Shown piece after piece: positions 41,885-53,000 of a stretch of DNA of 64,000 nucleotides. Position 1 is the first letter of the stretch; every line of letters begins with the position of its first letter. Source of the stretch: Paraburkholderia domus (GTDB lineage: Bacteria > Pseudomonadota > Gammaproteobacteria > Burkholderiales > Burkholderiaceae); NCBI RefSeq assembly GCF_905220705.1, contig NZ_CAJNAT010000034.1, positions 1 through 64,000 of the forward strand. Direction: 5' to 3'. The notes under the pieces were generated by a model, which made no database searches, was not told the origin of the DNA, and saw only the letters and a program-made list of their open reading frames with translations. The translations under genes and the position numbers were made by a program.

Positions 41885-42340
41885 ATGGTCCCAATTCTCG
41901 ACTACCTGCTGGAACGCCAGATCTCGTCACAGTGGCGCGGCATGCTGACTGCATTGGCCACGGAGTTCGAAGCGCAGATCGGTCGCGACGAATTGCGCCA
42001 ACTGATGCATCGCGTCGGTTGCCGCTTTGCCGCGGCGCATCAATTGCCCGCTTGCGGGTCGACGGCCGAACTCGCTCAGGTGTTGAATCTGTACTGGCAT
42101 GACATGGATTGGGGCTACGTCGCGTTGTCCGACGAAGCCGAGTCTTTGCGCATCGTTCATTACTGTGCGCCGCTGCAGGCATTCGGCAACGCAGCGCTCG
42201 CATGGACTCCGGCGTTTCTCGAAGGCGTCTACCAGACCTGGTTGAGCGCGTTGGGCGCGCAGGGCCTGTCCGTGGCGCAAACGAGCGGGTACGGCGAGGA
42301 CACCGCGATCGAGTTCCGGCTGGGCCGGCACCCGGTCTGA
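41885..42340 (+). CDS. bcsD: Cellulose biosynthesis protein BcsD
   Basis: A 151-aa BcsD-family protein. BcsD forms octameric periplasmic or cytoplasmic scaffolds that align cellulose export complexes in type I bcs operons. Characteristic segments are YLLERQISSQWRGMLTALAT near the start, ELRQLMHRVGCRFAAAH, the LNLYWHDMDWGYVAL block and the C-terminal FLEGVYQTWLSALGAQGL. The ATG at 41885 gives the usual length; an in-frame start at 41816 would add 23 residues. It is the first bcs gene here, with bcsP 205 bp downstream. Confidence 0.9.
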   Translation: MVPILDYLLERQISSQWRGMLTALATEFEAQIGRDELRQLMHRVGCRFAAAHQLPACGSTAELAQVLNLYWHDMDWGYVALSDEAESLRIVHYCAPLQAFGNAALAWTPAFLEGVYQTWLSALGAQGLSVAQTSGYGEDTAIEFRLGRHPV

Positions 42341-42545
42341 ACGGGCCCGGCAAACGGACCGCGAAGTTGAACCAATCGGGCCCGAGCCGGCAATACCGGC
42401 TCGCAGCCGGTAGATACTCGTTGAGCAACAGGCAGTAGAGGAACGCGCCAGACCGGTGCGCGTGAAGTGGCAGCACCCGCGTTTTAGCGCCGCGAGCAAG
42501 TGGTTGAATCGGGGCAAGGCAAGTCATGAACAAGACGGCGGCACT

Positions 42546-43313
42546 ATGAGTTCATCGAGCGACATCGAAAAGCTGTTCGATCATTTTGGCGGCGACGCCA
42601 ACGCGTACCAGGAAATCGGCCGCGAGAACGAAGCGCGTTCGGCGCGCACACGTTGGCCGCTGCTGGTGACGCTGGATCTGACACAGCCGACGATCCCCGC
42701 GATCGGGCAACGCCGCGAGCTTGCTCGCGAGGCATCGGCGCAAGGTGTTGCGCCGGCCGTTGATCGTCAGGACACGACGCCCAAAGATTCCGTCCTGGTC
42801 ACGCGTGCAAAGGCACCGCTGTTTACGCGGTCACATCGGCGGGACATTCCGCCGGTCGCCGTCGCCACTCAGCCTGTTGCGCCGCGCGCCGCTTCGCGCT
42901 TCGGCGCGTTCGAAACGAACGATGACGCCGCAGCGCCGATCGATGCGGTGCCCCAGGTGACCGTACACGCACCGGCGCCGCTCTCAGCAGCCGCGCCGAC
43001 GTGGGCACAAGCGCCCGCCCCCGCTCATGTCCCGACATGGGCGCAGGCCTCCGCACCCACCCACACCTACACGACTGCGCCCGCGGCACCGAAGCCGCCC
43101 GCGTCGATCCTCGGCAAACTGTTCGCCCCGCAACCCGAACTGGCGCCGCCGCAACCCGCCGACCGCCCAGGCGAATCCGTGCCGCTGCAATCGGTCTTCG
43201 ACCGTCTGCGCGGCACACCTGCTCAAACTGCCGCTGCGCCGGCGGGCGTGCCCCGCGCCGCCACGCCCGCCGCCTCCAACTCGTGGCTGATCAACGGCCC
43301 TCGTCGCTCATGA
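42546..43313 (+). CDS. bcsP: Cellulose biosynthesis protein BcsP (proline-rich, BcsR-like N-terminus)
   Basis: A 255-aa protein. The first 40 residues (SDIEKLFDHFGGDANAYQEI) match the short BcsR-like domain that in other species regulates the BcsQ/BcsA assembly. The rest is low complexity, rich in Ala and Pro, with the repeat APTWAQAPAPAHVPTWAQA (about 155-173). The C-terminal part (LQSVFDRLRGTPAQ) is a second short conserved-looking helix. This fits BcsP of beta- and alphaproteobacterial bcs operons. Its stop overlaps the bcsQ start (ATGA at 43310), so the products are made together. The region 42341-42545 between bcsD and bcsP has no clear gene. Confidence 0.85.
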   Translation: MSSSSDIEKLFDHFGGDANAYQEIGRENEARSARTRWPLLVTLDLTQPTIPAIGQRRELAREASAQGVAPAVDRQDTTPKDSVLVTRAKAPLFTRSHRRDIPPVAVATQPVAPRAASRFGAFETNDDAAAPIDAVPQVTVHAPAPLSAAAPTWAQAPAPAHVPTWAQASAPTHTYTTAPAAPKPPASILGKLFAPQPELAPPQPADRPGESVPLQSVFDRLRGTPAQTAAAPAGVPRAATPAASNSWLINGPRRS

Positions 43314-44098
43314 AAGTCATTGCGGTCGTGTCCGCTAAAGGCGGGGTCGGTAAAACCACCCTCGCCGCCAATCTCGCTTCCGTGCTGGCCGCCGGCGGCC
43401 GCCGCGTGATTGCCCTCGACCTCGATCCGCAGAATGCGCTGCGTCTGCATTTCGGCGTGCCGCTCGACAGCATCGACGGTTTGTCGCGCGCGACATTGAC
43501 GGGCGATCCGTGGCAATCGGTGATGTTCGACGGCGTGGACGGAGTGACCGTACTGCCCTATGGCGCGGTGCTCGAAGACGACCGCCGCCGCTTCGAAGCG
43601 ACGATCGACCAGGAGCCGGGGTGGCTCGCGAAGTCGCTGCAAACGCTGCGGCTCGACCCGTCCGATATCGTCATCATCGATACGCCGCCGGGTTCGTCGG
43701 TATATGTACGCACTGCGTTGTGCGCGGCCACCTTCACGCTGAACGTAGTGCTCGCCGACGCGGCTTCGTACGCGGCCATTCCGTTAATGGAACGGCTCAT
43801 CGAAACGTATGCGGCGCCGCGCCCTGAGTTCGGGGGCGAAGGCTACGTGGTCAACCAGATCGACCAGTCACGCCAGTTGACCAAAGACGTCCTCAAGGTC
43901 TTGCGCCAGATGCTCGGCGACAAGCTCTTCCCGGGCGTGATCCATCTGGACGAAGGCGTGAGCGAAGCGCTCGCGTGCGACACCACGTTAATTCACTACG
44001 ATCCACTCAGCCAGGCAGCGGCCGATTTTCGCTCGTGCGGCAACTGGCTGATGGCGGCGGTCGACGCGATCGCTGTCTCGCCGAGGAACGTCGCATGA
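43310..44098 (+). CDS. bcsQ: Cellulose biosynthesis ATPase BcsQ (ParA/MinD family)
   Basis: A 262-aa ParA/MinD-type ATPase (YhjQ). The deviant Walker A is SAKGGVGKTTLAANL (about 9-23), with the signature lysine. ALDLDPQNALRLHFG and IVIIDTPPGS carry the switch and Walker B aspartates. BcsQ helps place the cellulose synthase at the pole and is required for full cellulose export in enterobacteria. The ATG at 43310 is in the stop of bcsP, and the long in-frame extension from 43001 is rejected. Its own stop overlaps the bcsA start at 44095. Confidence 0.93.
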   Translation: MKVIAVVSAKGGVGKTTLAANLASVLAAGGRRVIALDLDPQNALRLHFGVPLDSIDGLSRATLTGDPWQSVMFDGVDGVTVLPYGAVLEDDRRRFEATIDQEPGWLAKSLQTLRLDPSDIVIIDTPPGSSVYVRTALCAATFTLNVVLADAASYAAIPLMERLIETYAAPRPEFGGEGYVVNQIDQSRQLTKDVLKVLRQMLGDKLFPGVIHLDEGVSEALACDTTLIHYDPLSQAAADFRSCGNWLMAAVDAIAVSPRNVA

Positions 44099-46299
44099 GC
44101 ACGCATCCGTCGCAGGACATCGAGGCCCGCGATCCGTCACGGCTCGAACGCTTCGTCGACGCACGTTTCTGGAATAGCCGGATCGTGACCGGTCTGGTCA
44201 CGCTGTTCGCGCTGACGATGCTGTACTTCGTGTTCACCGTGCCGCTCGCGTTTTACGAGCAACTGACGTTCGCGACCTGCTGCTTCGTCACCGCCCTGCT
44301 GTTCCGCCGCCTGCCCGGCCGTTACGCGACGATGGTGATGATCATGCTCTCGATCGTCACGTCGGGCCGCTATATGTACTGGCGGCTCACGTCGACGACT
44401 TACTGGGAACATCCGCTCGACGCCGCGTGGGGCCTGCTGCTGGTCTCGGCCGAAGTCTATTCGACCATCGTGCTGCTGCTCGGCTACTTCCAGACCGCGT
44501 GGCCGCTCAAGCGCAAGCCGATGCCGCTGCCCGCCTCGCGCGACCGGTGGCCGACCGTCGACGTGTTCATCCCGACCTACAACGAGCCGCTCTCGGTGGT
44601 AAAGCCGACCATCTACGCGGCGCTTGCGCTCGACTATCCGGCCGACAAGATTGCGATCCACGTGCTCGACGACGGCCGCCGTCCCGAGTTCAGAGCATTC
44701 TGCGAGGAAGTCGGCGTCAACTGGACGATCCGCACTCACAACCGCCATGCAAAAGCCGGCAACATCAATGAAGCGTTGAAGATCACCCAGGGCGAGTACC
44801 TCGCGATCTTCGACTGCGATCACATTCCGACCCGCTCATTCCTGCAGATCGGCCTCGGCTGGTTCCTGCGCGACAAGCTGTTGTCGATGTTGCAAACACC
44901 GCACCATTTCTTCTCCGCCGATCCGTTCGAACGCAATCTCGGCACCTTTCGCAAGGTGCCGAACGAAGGCGAGCTGTTTTACGGTCTCGTGCAGGACGGC
45001 AACGATCTGTGGAACGCCACGTTCTTCTGCGGCTCGTGCGCGTTGCTGCGCCGGACCATGGTCGAAGAGATCGGCGGCATCGCCGTGGAAACGGTCACCG
45101 AAGACGCACACACCGCATTGAAGCTGCACCGCCTCGGCTACACCACCGCCTATCTGGCGATTCCGCAAGCGGCGGGCCTCGCGACCGAAAGCCTCTCCGG
45201 CCACATCGGCCAGCGGATTCGCTGGGCGCGCGGCATGACGCAGATTTTCCGGATCGACAATCCGTTGACCGGCAAGGGTCTGAAAATCGGCCAGCGGCTC
45301 TGTTATCTGAACGCGATGATGCACTTCTTCTACGGCATTCCGCGTCTCGTGTTTCTGACCGCACCGCTGTCGTACCTATTCTTCGGCGCGCACGTGATCG
45401 AAGCCGCCGCCAGCACGATCGCGGTCTACGCACTGCCGCACATGATGCACGCGAGCATCACCAATTCGCGGATGCAGCGCTCGTTCCGCCATTCGTTCTG
45501 GGCCGAGGTGTATGAATCGGTGCTGGCGTCGTACATCACTGCGCCCACGCTGCTCGCGCTGATCAACCCGAAGCTCGGCAAATTCAACGTGACGGCCAAG
45601 GGCGGCCAGATCGAGAAGAACTATTTCGACTGGGCGATCTCACGGCCGTATCTGTTCCTGTTGTTGCTGAACCTGATCGGCTTTGTCGTCGGCATCGTGC
45701 ATATCTATCTGAACTGGCACATCCGCAGCGTGGTGAACACGACCATCCTGAACCTCGGCTGGACCACCTACAACATGCTGATTCTCGGCGCGAGCGTGGC
45801 CGCGGCGAGCGAACGCCGGCAGATTCGCGCGGTGCACCGCGTGGCGATGCAGATGCCCGTGATGCTGAAGTTCTCGACCGGTCGCACGCTCGCCTGCGAA
45901 ACCATCGACTACTCGGAAGGCGGTGTCGGCGTGGCGCTGCCCGCCAAAATCGAAGTGCCGATGCACGAACGCGTGAGCGTGTCGCTGTTTCGCGGCGACG
46001 AGGAATACGCCTTCCCCGCCACCGTCGGTTTCACGGAGCCGGGCCGCGTGGGCCTGCGCTTCTCGGCGATGACGCGCGAGCAGGAATACGAGTTCGTCAA
46101 GACCACTTTCGCGCGCGCCGACGCGTGGACCGGCTGGGCCGAAGGGCGTCAGCAGGACACGCCGTTGCGCGGTCTGTCGCATGTGCTGACGGTCGGCGCA
46201 CGCGGCATTGTGGGTCTCTTCGAGCATCTTTATGCCGACCTTCGAAGCTCGATGAAAAGCCGTCCGGCGGACGTCAAGAAGCTAAAAACCAAAGACTGA
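44095..46299 (+). CDS. bcsA: Cellulose synthase catalytic subunit BcsA (UDP-forming)
   Basis: A 734-aa GT2 processive glycosyltransferase with a C-terminal PilZ domain. It polymerises glucose from UDP-glucose and threads the chain through its own channel. The catalytic residues are present: VFIPTYNEPL, the DCD motif in IFDCDHIP (about 240), TED in VETVTEDAHTALK (about 334), and QRIRWARG (about 372). The PilZ domain (from about 570) has RRQIR and DYSEGGVGV, the c-di-GMP binding pair, so activation by c-di-GMP is expected. About eight membrane segments flank the catalytic domain. bcsB follows after three bases. Confidence 0.97.
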   Translation: MSTHPSQDIEARDPSRLERFVDARFWNSRIVTGLVTLFALTMLYFVFTVPLAFYEQLTFATCCFVTALLFRRLPGRYATMVMIMLSIVTSGRYMYWRLTSTTYWEHPLDAAWGLLLVSAEVYSTIVLLLGYFQTAWPLKRKPMPLPASRDRWPTVDVFIPTYNEPLSVVKPTIYAALALDYPADKIAIHVLDDGRRPEFRAFCEEVGVNWTIRTHNRHAKAGNINEALKITQGEYLAIFDCDHIPTRSFLQIGLGWFLRDKLLSMLQTPHHFFSADPFERNLGTFRKVPNEGELFYGLVQDGNDLWNATFFCGSCALLRRTMVEEIGGIAVETVTEDAHTALKLHRLGYTTAYLAIPQAAGLATESLSGHIGQRIRWARGMTQIFRIDNPLTGKGLKIGQRLCYLNAMMHFFYGIPRLVFLTAPLSYLFFGAHVIEAAASTIAVYALPHMMHASITNSRMQRSFRHSFWAEVYESVLASYITAPTLLALINPKLGKFNVTAKGGQIEKNYFDWAISRPYLFLLLLNLIGFVVGIVHIYLNWHIRSVVNTTILNLGWTTYNMLILGASVAAASERRQIRAVHRVAMQMPVMLKFSTGRTLACETIDYSEGGVGVALPAKIEVPMHERVSVSLFRGDEEYAFPATVGFTEPGRVGLRFSAMTREQEYEFVKTTFARADAWTGWAEGRQQDTPLRGLSHVLTVGARGIVGLFEHLYADLRSSMKSRPADVKKLKTKD

Positions 46300-46302
46300 T
46301 CT

Positions 46303-48870
46303 ATGGGCAACAGGATGGCGAAGGGACACGTCGAACGCTCGAATCACGGGCGCAGTGGGATGGAAGCGGAGGCGCGCCGGTTTGGACGTAGGCGCCCCCG
46401 TTCGCAACGGCTGATGCGCGGGCTTGCCTGCTGGCTCGCGTTGCAGACCGCGTTGGCGGCGCCGCTTGCCTCGGCGGCTGAAGTGGCCGCAGCGGCCATG
46501 AGCGGTGCGAGCGCGTCACAAGCCGGCCAGGCGGCAGTGGCCCAAGGCGCGCCCGCTGCGCGCGCCGCCACTGGCGTGGGCAATGTGCCCGCGCCGAGCG
46601 CAGCCGTCCTCTACGATCCGAACACCATCGCCCAGGCGCAGTTGGCCACGCCCACGCCGGCGCTGACCGCGTCGTCGGTGAAAGCCTTGGGTATCAGAAC
46701 GCCGACCACCGCCGAACCGGGCACGCTGGTGCCGGGCGGCCGCCGCCAAACGCTCACGTTCGCCGATCTCGGCGCGCACGATCCGCTGCAACTGCGTGGT
46801 ACCGACGGCCAGAACGGCGTCGCGTTTTCCGTGCGCGGCGACGAAGTGGTGACCGGTGCGATCCTGCATCTGGTCTACAGCTACTCGCCTGCGCTGCTGC
46901 CGAATATTTCCCAGCTGAAAGTGCTGGTGAACGGCGAAGTCGCCGCGACATTGCCCGTGCCGCACGAACAGGCCGGCATGTTGGTAGCGCGCGATGTCTC
47001 GATCGATCCGCGTTTCATTACCGAATTCAACCACCTGAACGTGCAGTTGATCGGCCATTACACGACGAGCTGCGAGGACCCGGCGAATTCGTCGCTGTGG
47101 GCCACCGTCAGCAATGCGAGTTCGCTCGATCTGACCTACGCGTCGCTCGCCAGCAAGCCGGACCTGGCGGCATTGCCGCAGCCGTTCTTCGATCGCCGCG
47201 ACGTGCGCCGTCTCGAGCTGCCGTTTGTGTTCCCGCAAAAACCCGGCACCGCTACGCTTGAAGCAGGCGGCATTGTCGCGTCGTGGTTCGGCGCACTCGC
47301 CGGCTATCGCGGCGCCGTGTTTCCTGCACAACTGGATAACGCGCCGCTGTCGGGCAACGCCGTGGTGTTCGCGACCGACGACCAGCGCCCGGCCGGCGTG
47401 ACGATTCCGGCGATCTCCGGCCCGACTATCGCCGTGGTGGATCGCGAGGCGCCGGCGCGCGGCAAGCTGCTGCTCGTGCTCGGACGCACCGAGGCCGAAC
47501 TGAAAACCGCCGCGAGAGCACTCGGCATCGGCCAGAACACGCTGAGCGGCCCGAGCGCGACGATCACGCAGTTGAGCGAACTCACACCGCGTGCGCCGTA
47601 CGACGCGCCGAACTGGCTGCCGACCAACCGTCCGGTGCGTTTCGGCGAACTTGCCGACGCGCGCGACCTGACAGTCTCCGGCTACGACGCCGACGCCGTG
47701 CGCGTGAACCTGCGCGTGCCGCCCGATCTGTTCATGTGGCACACCAAGGGCGCGCCGATCGATCTGCGCTACCGCTACACCGTGCGTCCGCTGCGGGACC
47801 GTTCGTCGCTGAACGTCAGCGTCAACGACGGCTTCGTGCAGGCGCTGCCGATTCCGGCTGAGTCGGCCTCGGTGTTCGAACTGAGCCACTACTTCGCGCG
47901 CGTCTTACCGGACAAGACCGCCGAAGCGCGTCGCACAGTCCATATTCCGCCCCTGCTGCTGACCCCGCGCGCGCAAGTGCGTCTGTATTTCTACTACGAC
48001 ATTCCGAACACCGGCGAATGTCATGGCCGCCTGCTGGAAAACGTGGTCGGCGCAATCGATCCGAACTCGACCATCGACCTGTCGTCGTTCCCGCATTACA
48101 TGGCGCTGCCCGATCTGGCGGCCTTTGCCAATAGCGGCTTCCCGTTCACGCGGATGGCCGACCTGTCCGAGACCGCAGTGGTCCTGCCGAACGATGCCGA
48201 TTCGAGCGACTACAGCCTGTACCTGCTGACCATGGGCCGCATGGGCGCATCGACGGGTTATCCGGTGAACGGCGTCACCGTCGGCACGGCCGACGACGTC
48301 GACAAATACGCCAACAAGGACCTGCTGATTTTTGGCGCGCCGGGCAAGCAACCGCTGCTGCAGCGCTGGGCCAAGTCGATGCCGTTCTCCAGCGACGGCG
48401 ATTCGCGCACCTTCGCGCTCTCCGACATTGTCTTCAAGCTCGAGGACTGGTGGCATGGCGAGCGCGGTGTCGAACGCTCGCCCGCACGCGCCGACCTGAC
48501 GCTCGTGAGTTCGAACGGCGATGCGCTTCTGACCGGTTTCGAATCGCCGCTGCAGAAGAGCCGCAGCGCCGTCGCGCTGGTGAGCGCGGCCGGCCAGTCC
48601 GACGCCGATCTGTCCGCCGCCCTGCTCGACGCCGACGTGCTGCCGGAAATTCAAGGCGCGATGGCCGTGATCCACGGCCGCACCGTCACCATCACGTCGA
48701 ACGGCGAAGCGTACTATGTCGGCCGTTTGTCGCCGCAAGAGTATCTGCGCTGGGCGCTGTCGTCGCATCCGCTGTTGTTGATGCTGGGCGGCGTGCTTGC
48801 CGCGCTGATCATCGCGGGCCTGTTCTACCGGACGCTGCGTTCGATCGCCGCGCGCCGCCTAAGGGACTGA
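46303..48870 (+). CDS. bcsB: Cellulose synthase periplasmic subunit BcsB
   Basis: An 855-aa BcsB. It has an N-terminal hydrophobic segment (about 36-55), a long periplasmic body with two carbohydrate-binding-like and two flavodoxin-like domains, and a C-terminal membrane anchor (LLLMLGGVLAALIIAGLFY) that docks to BcsA and is needed for its activity. Typical parts are FADLGAHDPLQLRGTDGQ, the HLNVQLIGHYTTSCEDPAN segment with its Cys, and YYDIPNTGECHG. The start is uncertain: ATGs at 46303, 46315 and 46360 are in frame and none has a strong Shine-Dalgarno. bcsZ begins 10 bp later. Confidence 0.95.
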   Translation: MGNRMAKGHVERSNHGRSGMEAEARRFGRRRPRSQRLMRGLACWLALQTALAAPLASAAEVAAAAMSGASASQAGQAAVAQGAPAARAATGVGNVPAPSAAVLYDPNTIAQAQLATPTPALTASSVKALGIRTPTTAEPGTLVPGGRRQTLTFADLGAHDPLQLRGTDGQNGVAFSVRGDEVVTGAILHLVYSYSPALLPNISQLKVLVNGEVAATLPVPHEQAGMLVARDVSIDPRFITEFNHLNVQLIGHYTTSCEDPANSSLWATVSNASSLDLTYASLASKPDLAALPQPFFDRRDVRRLELPFVFPQKPGTATLEAGGIVASWFGALAGYRGAVFPAQLDNAPLSGNAVVFATDDQRPAGVTIPAISGPTIAVVDREAPARGKLLLVLGRTEAELKTAARALGIGQNTLSGPSATITQLSELTPRAPYDAPNWLPTNRPVRFGELADARDLTVSGYDADAVRVNLRVPPDLFMWHTKGAPIDLRYRYTVRPLRDRSSLNVSVNDGFVQALPIPAESASVFELSHYFARVLPDKTAEARRTVHIPPLLLTPRAQVRLYFYYDIPNTGECHGRLLENVVGAIDPNSTIDLSSFPHYMALPDLAAFANSGFPFTRMADLSETAVVLPNDADSSDYSLYLLTMGRMGASTGYPVNGVTVGTADDVDKYANKDLLIFGAPGKQPLLQRWAKSMPFSSDGDSRTFALSDIVFKLEDWWHGERGVERSPARADLTLVSSNGDALLTGFESPLQKSRSAVALVSAAGQSDADLSAALLDADVLPEIQGAMAVIHGRTVTITSNGEAYYVGRLSPQEYLRWALSSHPLLLMLGGVLAALIIAGLFYRTLRSIAARRLRD

Positions 48871-48880
48871 TAGGACTGAT

Positions 48881-50095
48881 ATGCGGGTTCGAAACAATAA
48901 GACACGCGTGGCGCTGACGCTCGGGCTTGGCTTTGGCTTTGGCCTTGCCTTTGCAGCGACCACGAGTTTTGCCGGTATCACCAAGGTGGCCCAGACCACG
49001 TCGACGCCCGGCCAGCCAGGTCCGTGCAACAACGACTGGCCGGCGTACCGACCGTTCGTCGAACAGTTCGTGCAGGCCGACGGCCGCGTGATCGACTACT
49101 CCTCGCCACAGCTGAAAACCACCTCGGAAGGCCAGTCGTACGGCTTGTTCTTCGCGCTGGTCGCGAACGACCGCGCGACCTTTGACCGCTTGCTCAACTG
49201 GACCCGCACCAATCTCGCGGGCAATCAGTTCGATCCGCAAAACATGCGGCTGCCGTCGTGGCTCTGGGGCAAGAAACCGGACGGCTCGTACGGCGTGCTC
49301 GATCAGAATTCCGCGTCCGACTCCGACCTGTGGATCGCCTACGATCTGCTGCAAGCCGGCCGCCTCTGGCATGAAGCAAGTTATACGCAACTCGGCCAGG
49401 CGCTCGCCGCGCAGATCGCGCGCCAGGAAATGACCACGCTGCCGGGCGTCGGCCCAATGCTGCTGCCCGGACCGCAGGGCTTCAGGAATGGCGGTGTGAC
49501 GCGCCTGAATCCAAGCTATCTGCCCTTGCCGGTATTACGCGCACTTGCCAAAGAGATGCCGAACGGCCAGTGGGCCAAGCTCGCCGACAGCGCCTTCAGG
49601 CTGATCAAGACGACGGCGCCGCAAGGCTTCGCGCCCGACTGGGCCGCGTGGCAGAACGGCCAGTTCGTGGTCGATCCCAAGGAAGGCGACACCGGCAGCT
49701 ATGACGCGATCCGCGTCTACCTGTGGGCCGGTCTCACCTCGCCCGCCGATCCACTCGCCAAACCCTGGCTCACGGCGCTCGGCGGCATGCGCGCGAAGGT
49801 TGCGCAAACCGGCATTCCGCCGGAGAAGGTCTCATCGACCACCGGCGCGGCTAGCGGCGAAGGACCGTTGAGTTATTGGGGCGCACTCGCGCCGTATTTC
49901 AAGGCGCTCGGCGACGAGCGCGGACTCGGTCTCGCGCGCACCCATCTCGCCGTGCTCGACACCAGCGTGCCGGGCCGCGAACCGGTCTATTACGATCGTG
50001 TGCTGGGTTTGTTCGGCACCGGATTCATCGACGGCCGCTATCGTTTCGACGAAGCCGGCCGTCTCGTGCCGAGTTGGAGAAATGCATGCGATTGA
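48881..50095 (+). CDS. bcsZ: Periplasmic endo-1,4-beta-glucanase BcsZ (GH8)
   Basis: A 404-aa glycoside hydrolase family 8 cellulase. A signal peptide covers about residues 1-31. The catalytic acid lies in TTSEGQSYGLFFALVAN (Glu about 81), the base region in NSASDSDLWIAYDLL (about 143-157), and substrate-binding aromatics in RLPSWLWGKKPDGSYGV. BcsZ trims or edits nascent cellulose and affects secretion. AGGA lies six bases before the ATG. The stop overlaps the bcsC start (ATG at 50086, TGA at 50093), so translation is coupled. Confidence 0.95.
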   Translation: MRVRNNKTRVALTLGLGFGFGLAFAATTSFAGITKVAQTTSTPGQPGPCNNDWPAYRPFVEQFVQADGRVIDYSSPQLKTTSEGQSYGLFFALVANDRATFDRLLNWTRTNLAGNQFDPQNMRLPSWLWGKKPDGSYGVLDQNSASDSDLWIAYDLLQAGRLWHEASYTQLGQALAAQIARQEMTTLPGVGPMLLPGPQGFRNGGVTRLNPSYLPLPVLRALAKEMPNGQWAKLADSAFRLIKTTAPQGFAPDWAAWQNGQFVVDPKEGDTGSYDAIRVYLWAGLTSPADPLAKPWLTALGGMRAKVAQTGIPPEKVSSTTGAASGEGPLSYWGALAPYFKALGDERGLGLARTHLAVLDTSVPGREPVYYDRVLGLFGTGFIDGRYRFDEAGRLVPSWRNACD

Positions 50096-53000
50096 GCGCC
50101 CTCGCGTTGTCATTGCGGTTCGCGCTGAGCCTCACGGCCGTCTGCTGCGTGGCGACGGCTTCGCCTGACGCGTTGGCTCAGGATTCGAAAGATCCTTTGA
50201 GCGTGCTGATCGATCAGGGCAAGTACTGGCAATCGCATCACCGTGGCGATCTCGCCGAGCAGGCGTGGCAGAAAGTGTTGCGCATCGACCCGAAGCAACC
50301 CGATGCGCTCTTCGGCATGGGCATGGTGCTCGCCGACCGCAAGGACGGTGCGGGCGCGCAGCAGTATCTGGCGCGTCTGAAAGCAGTCGCGCCGAACTAT
50401 CCGAACATGGACGAACTGGGCCGCCGTCTTGGCGAATCGAGCCTGCGTGACCAGACCGTCAACGACGCGCGGCGGCTTGCGCAAAGCGGCCAGAGCGCGA
50501 GCGCGGTGCAGGAATATCAGCGCGCGCTCAACGGCAAGCCGGCCACGCCCGAGCTGCAACTCGAGTATTACCAGGCGCTGTCGGCCACCCCGCAAGGCTG
50601 GGATCAGGCGCGCCGCGGCCTGGAACAACTCACGCGCGACAACCCCGACGACCCGCGCTACGCCCTCGCCTACGCACAGCATCTAACGTATCGCGACGTG
50701 ACGCGCCGCGACGGTATCGCGCGGCTGCAAAAGCTGGCCGCGGACAGCACGGTTGGCGCATCGGCGAAAAAGAGCTGGCGGCAGGCGTTGTTGTGGCTCG
50801 ACGCACGGCCTTCGGATGCCGCGCTGTATGAAGCGTATCTGCAAGCCGCGCCTGACGACGCCGCGGTCAAGGCGCGCTTCGAATCGATGGTTCAGCAGGA
50901 CAAGGCGGCCCGCGACCGCGCCCAGGAAAATGCCGCCGTCGACGTCCGCGGCCGCACCGTCGCCGACGGTTTCGCCGCCCTCGATCGTGGCGACCTCGGC
51001 ACGGCACGCGCGAAGTTTTCTTCAGTACTGGCGAATAGTCCGAACGACACTGACGCGCTCGGCGGCATGGGTATCGCCGCATTGAAACAGGAAAAATTCG
51101 CCGAAGCCCGCAACTATCTCGAACGCGCCTCGCGCAGCGGTAACCCGGCGCGCTGGAAAACCGCGCTCGATAGCGCGACCTACTGGACCTATACCAGCGA
51201 CGCCATCGGCGCGCGCAGCAACGGCGAATTCGCGAAGGCGAAGTCGCTGTTCGAACGCGCGATCGCGCTGAATCCGTCCGACGTCACCGCGCAGGTGCTG
51301 CTCGGCGAAATGCTGCTGTCGAACGGCGATCCGGTCGGCGCGGAACAGGCCTACCGGATGGCGCTGCGCCGCCAGGCCGACAATCCCGATGCGATTCGCG
51401 GCCTTGTCGGCGCGCTCGCCGCGCAAGGCCGTGGCGACGAAGCGCTGCAATTCGCCAATCAGCTGAACAGCGAACAACAATCGAAGGCCGGCGGCATCAA
51501 CCGTCTGCGCGGCGAAGCGCAGGCGGCGCAGGCGCGCGCGGCCGAAGCGCGTGGCGATCTCGGCAGCGCGCGCAGCCTGTTCGAAGACGCGCTGCTGAAC
51601 AACCCCGACGATCCCTGGCTGCGTCTGGACCTCGCGCGCGTTTACGTGCGCCAGGGCGCGGTGGCGAATGCGCGCAGCATGATGGACGGGCTGCTTGCCG
51701 CGCATCCCGACATGACCGACGCGCTCTATGCGAGTGCGTTGCTGTCGGCGGAAACGCAGGACTGGGCAACCGGTCTGGCGCAACTCGAACGGATTCCGGT
51801 CGCGCAACGCACCGACGCGATGACGACCTTGCAGCACCGCTTGTGGGTGCATCAGCAGGCCGACCTCGCGACGCGAATGGCGCGCAATGGCCAGACGCAA
51901 CAAGCGCTGGCGACCCTGCACGCCGCCGAACCGGTGGCGGACAACAGCCCCGAGTTGATCGGCGTGATCGCCACCGGATATCAGCAAGCCGGCGACCCGA
52001 ATCGCGCGTTGGGCCTCGTGCGCAGCGCGATGAACGCGGCGCCGGGCAACACCGATTTGCTGCTGCAATATGCGGGCATTCTGTCCGCCACGCATCAGGA
52101 CGCCGAACTCGGCATGGTGATGCGACGCCTCGCATCGATGCAGTTGACGCCCCAGCAGCGCACGGATTTCGGCAATCTGAATCTGGGGATCGTCATCAAG
52201 CAGTGCGATACGGTGCGTCAGCGTGGCGACCTCGCCAGCGCCTACGACGTGATCGCGCCCTGGCTTGCGGCGATGCCCGACAATCCCGATCTGCAAGCCG
52301 CCCTCGGCCGCCTCTATTCGAGCGCCGGCGACGACCGCAATGCACTCGCCAGTTACCGCGTCGCGTTGCAGCGCAAGCCCGACGACCTGAACCTGCTGCA
52401 AGCGACGATCCCTGCAGCGGTCGGTGCCAAACAGTTCAGCTATGCCGAATCGCTCGCCAATCAGGCCCTTGCTGCGGCACCTGGCGATCCGGGCGTGCTG
52501 GCGACGGTCGGCCGCATGTATCGCGCCGAAGGCAAGCTGTCGCTCGCCTCGACTTATCTGCAACGCTCGCTGGTCGCGGCCAATACGCCGCTGATGGCCA
52601 ACGCCCCGCGCGCCAATGCGCCGGGCAACGTGCCGCGTGGCTGGGAAGTCGCGATGCGCCGGATCGGTGCGACGCCGCTGCCGGGCACCAATCCCTTCGA
52701 AGGCAAAACCGCAACGGTCTCGCCGACCGACGCAGACAACGCCGCGTTTGGCCAGAGCGGCTCCAATGCCGCGCGCGCTTCGCTTCCGTACTCGCAGTCC
52801 TCCTTGCCGTCCCAGACCGTGCCGAACTATCCGCCTCCCTCGCAGCCCGCGCCTTACGTCGCGCCTTATGTCGCGCCGTATACGGCGCCCACGCAGCCGT
52901 ATGCGCCAAACGCCGCGCCCACTGCCGTTCCCTATAACGCGCCGAGCCCAGGTGTCAACACGGGTGGTTACGGCCAGGAAACCAACGGGTCCAGCCAGTC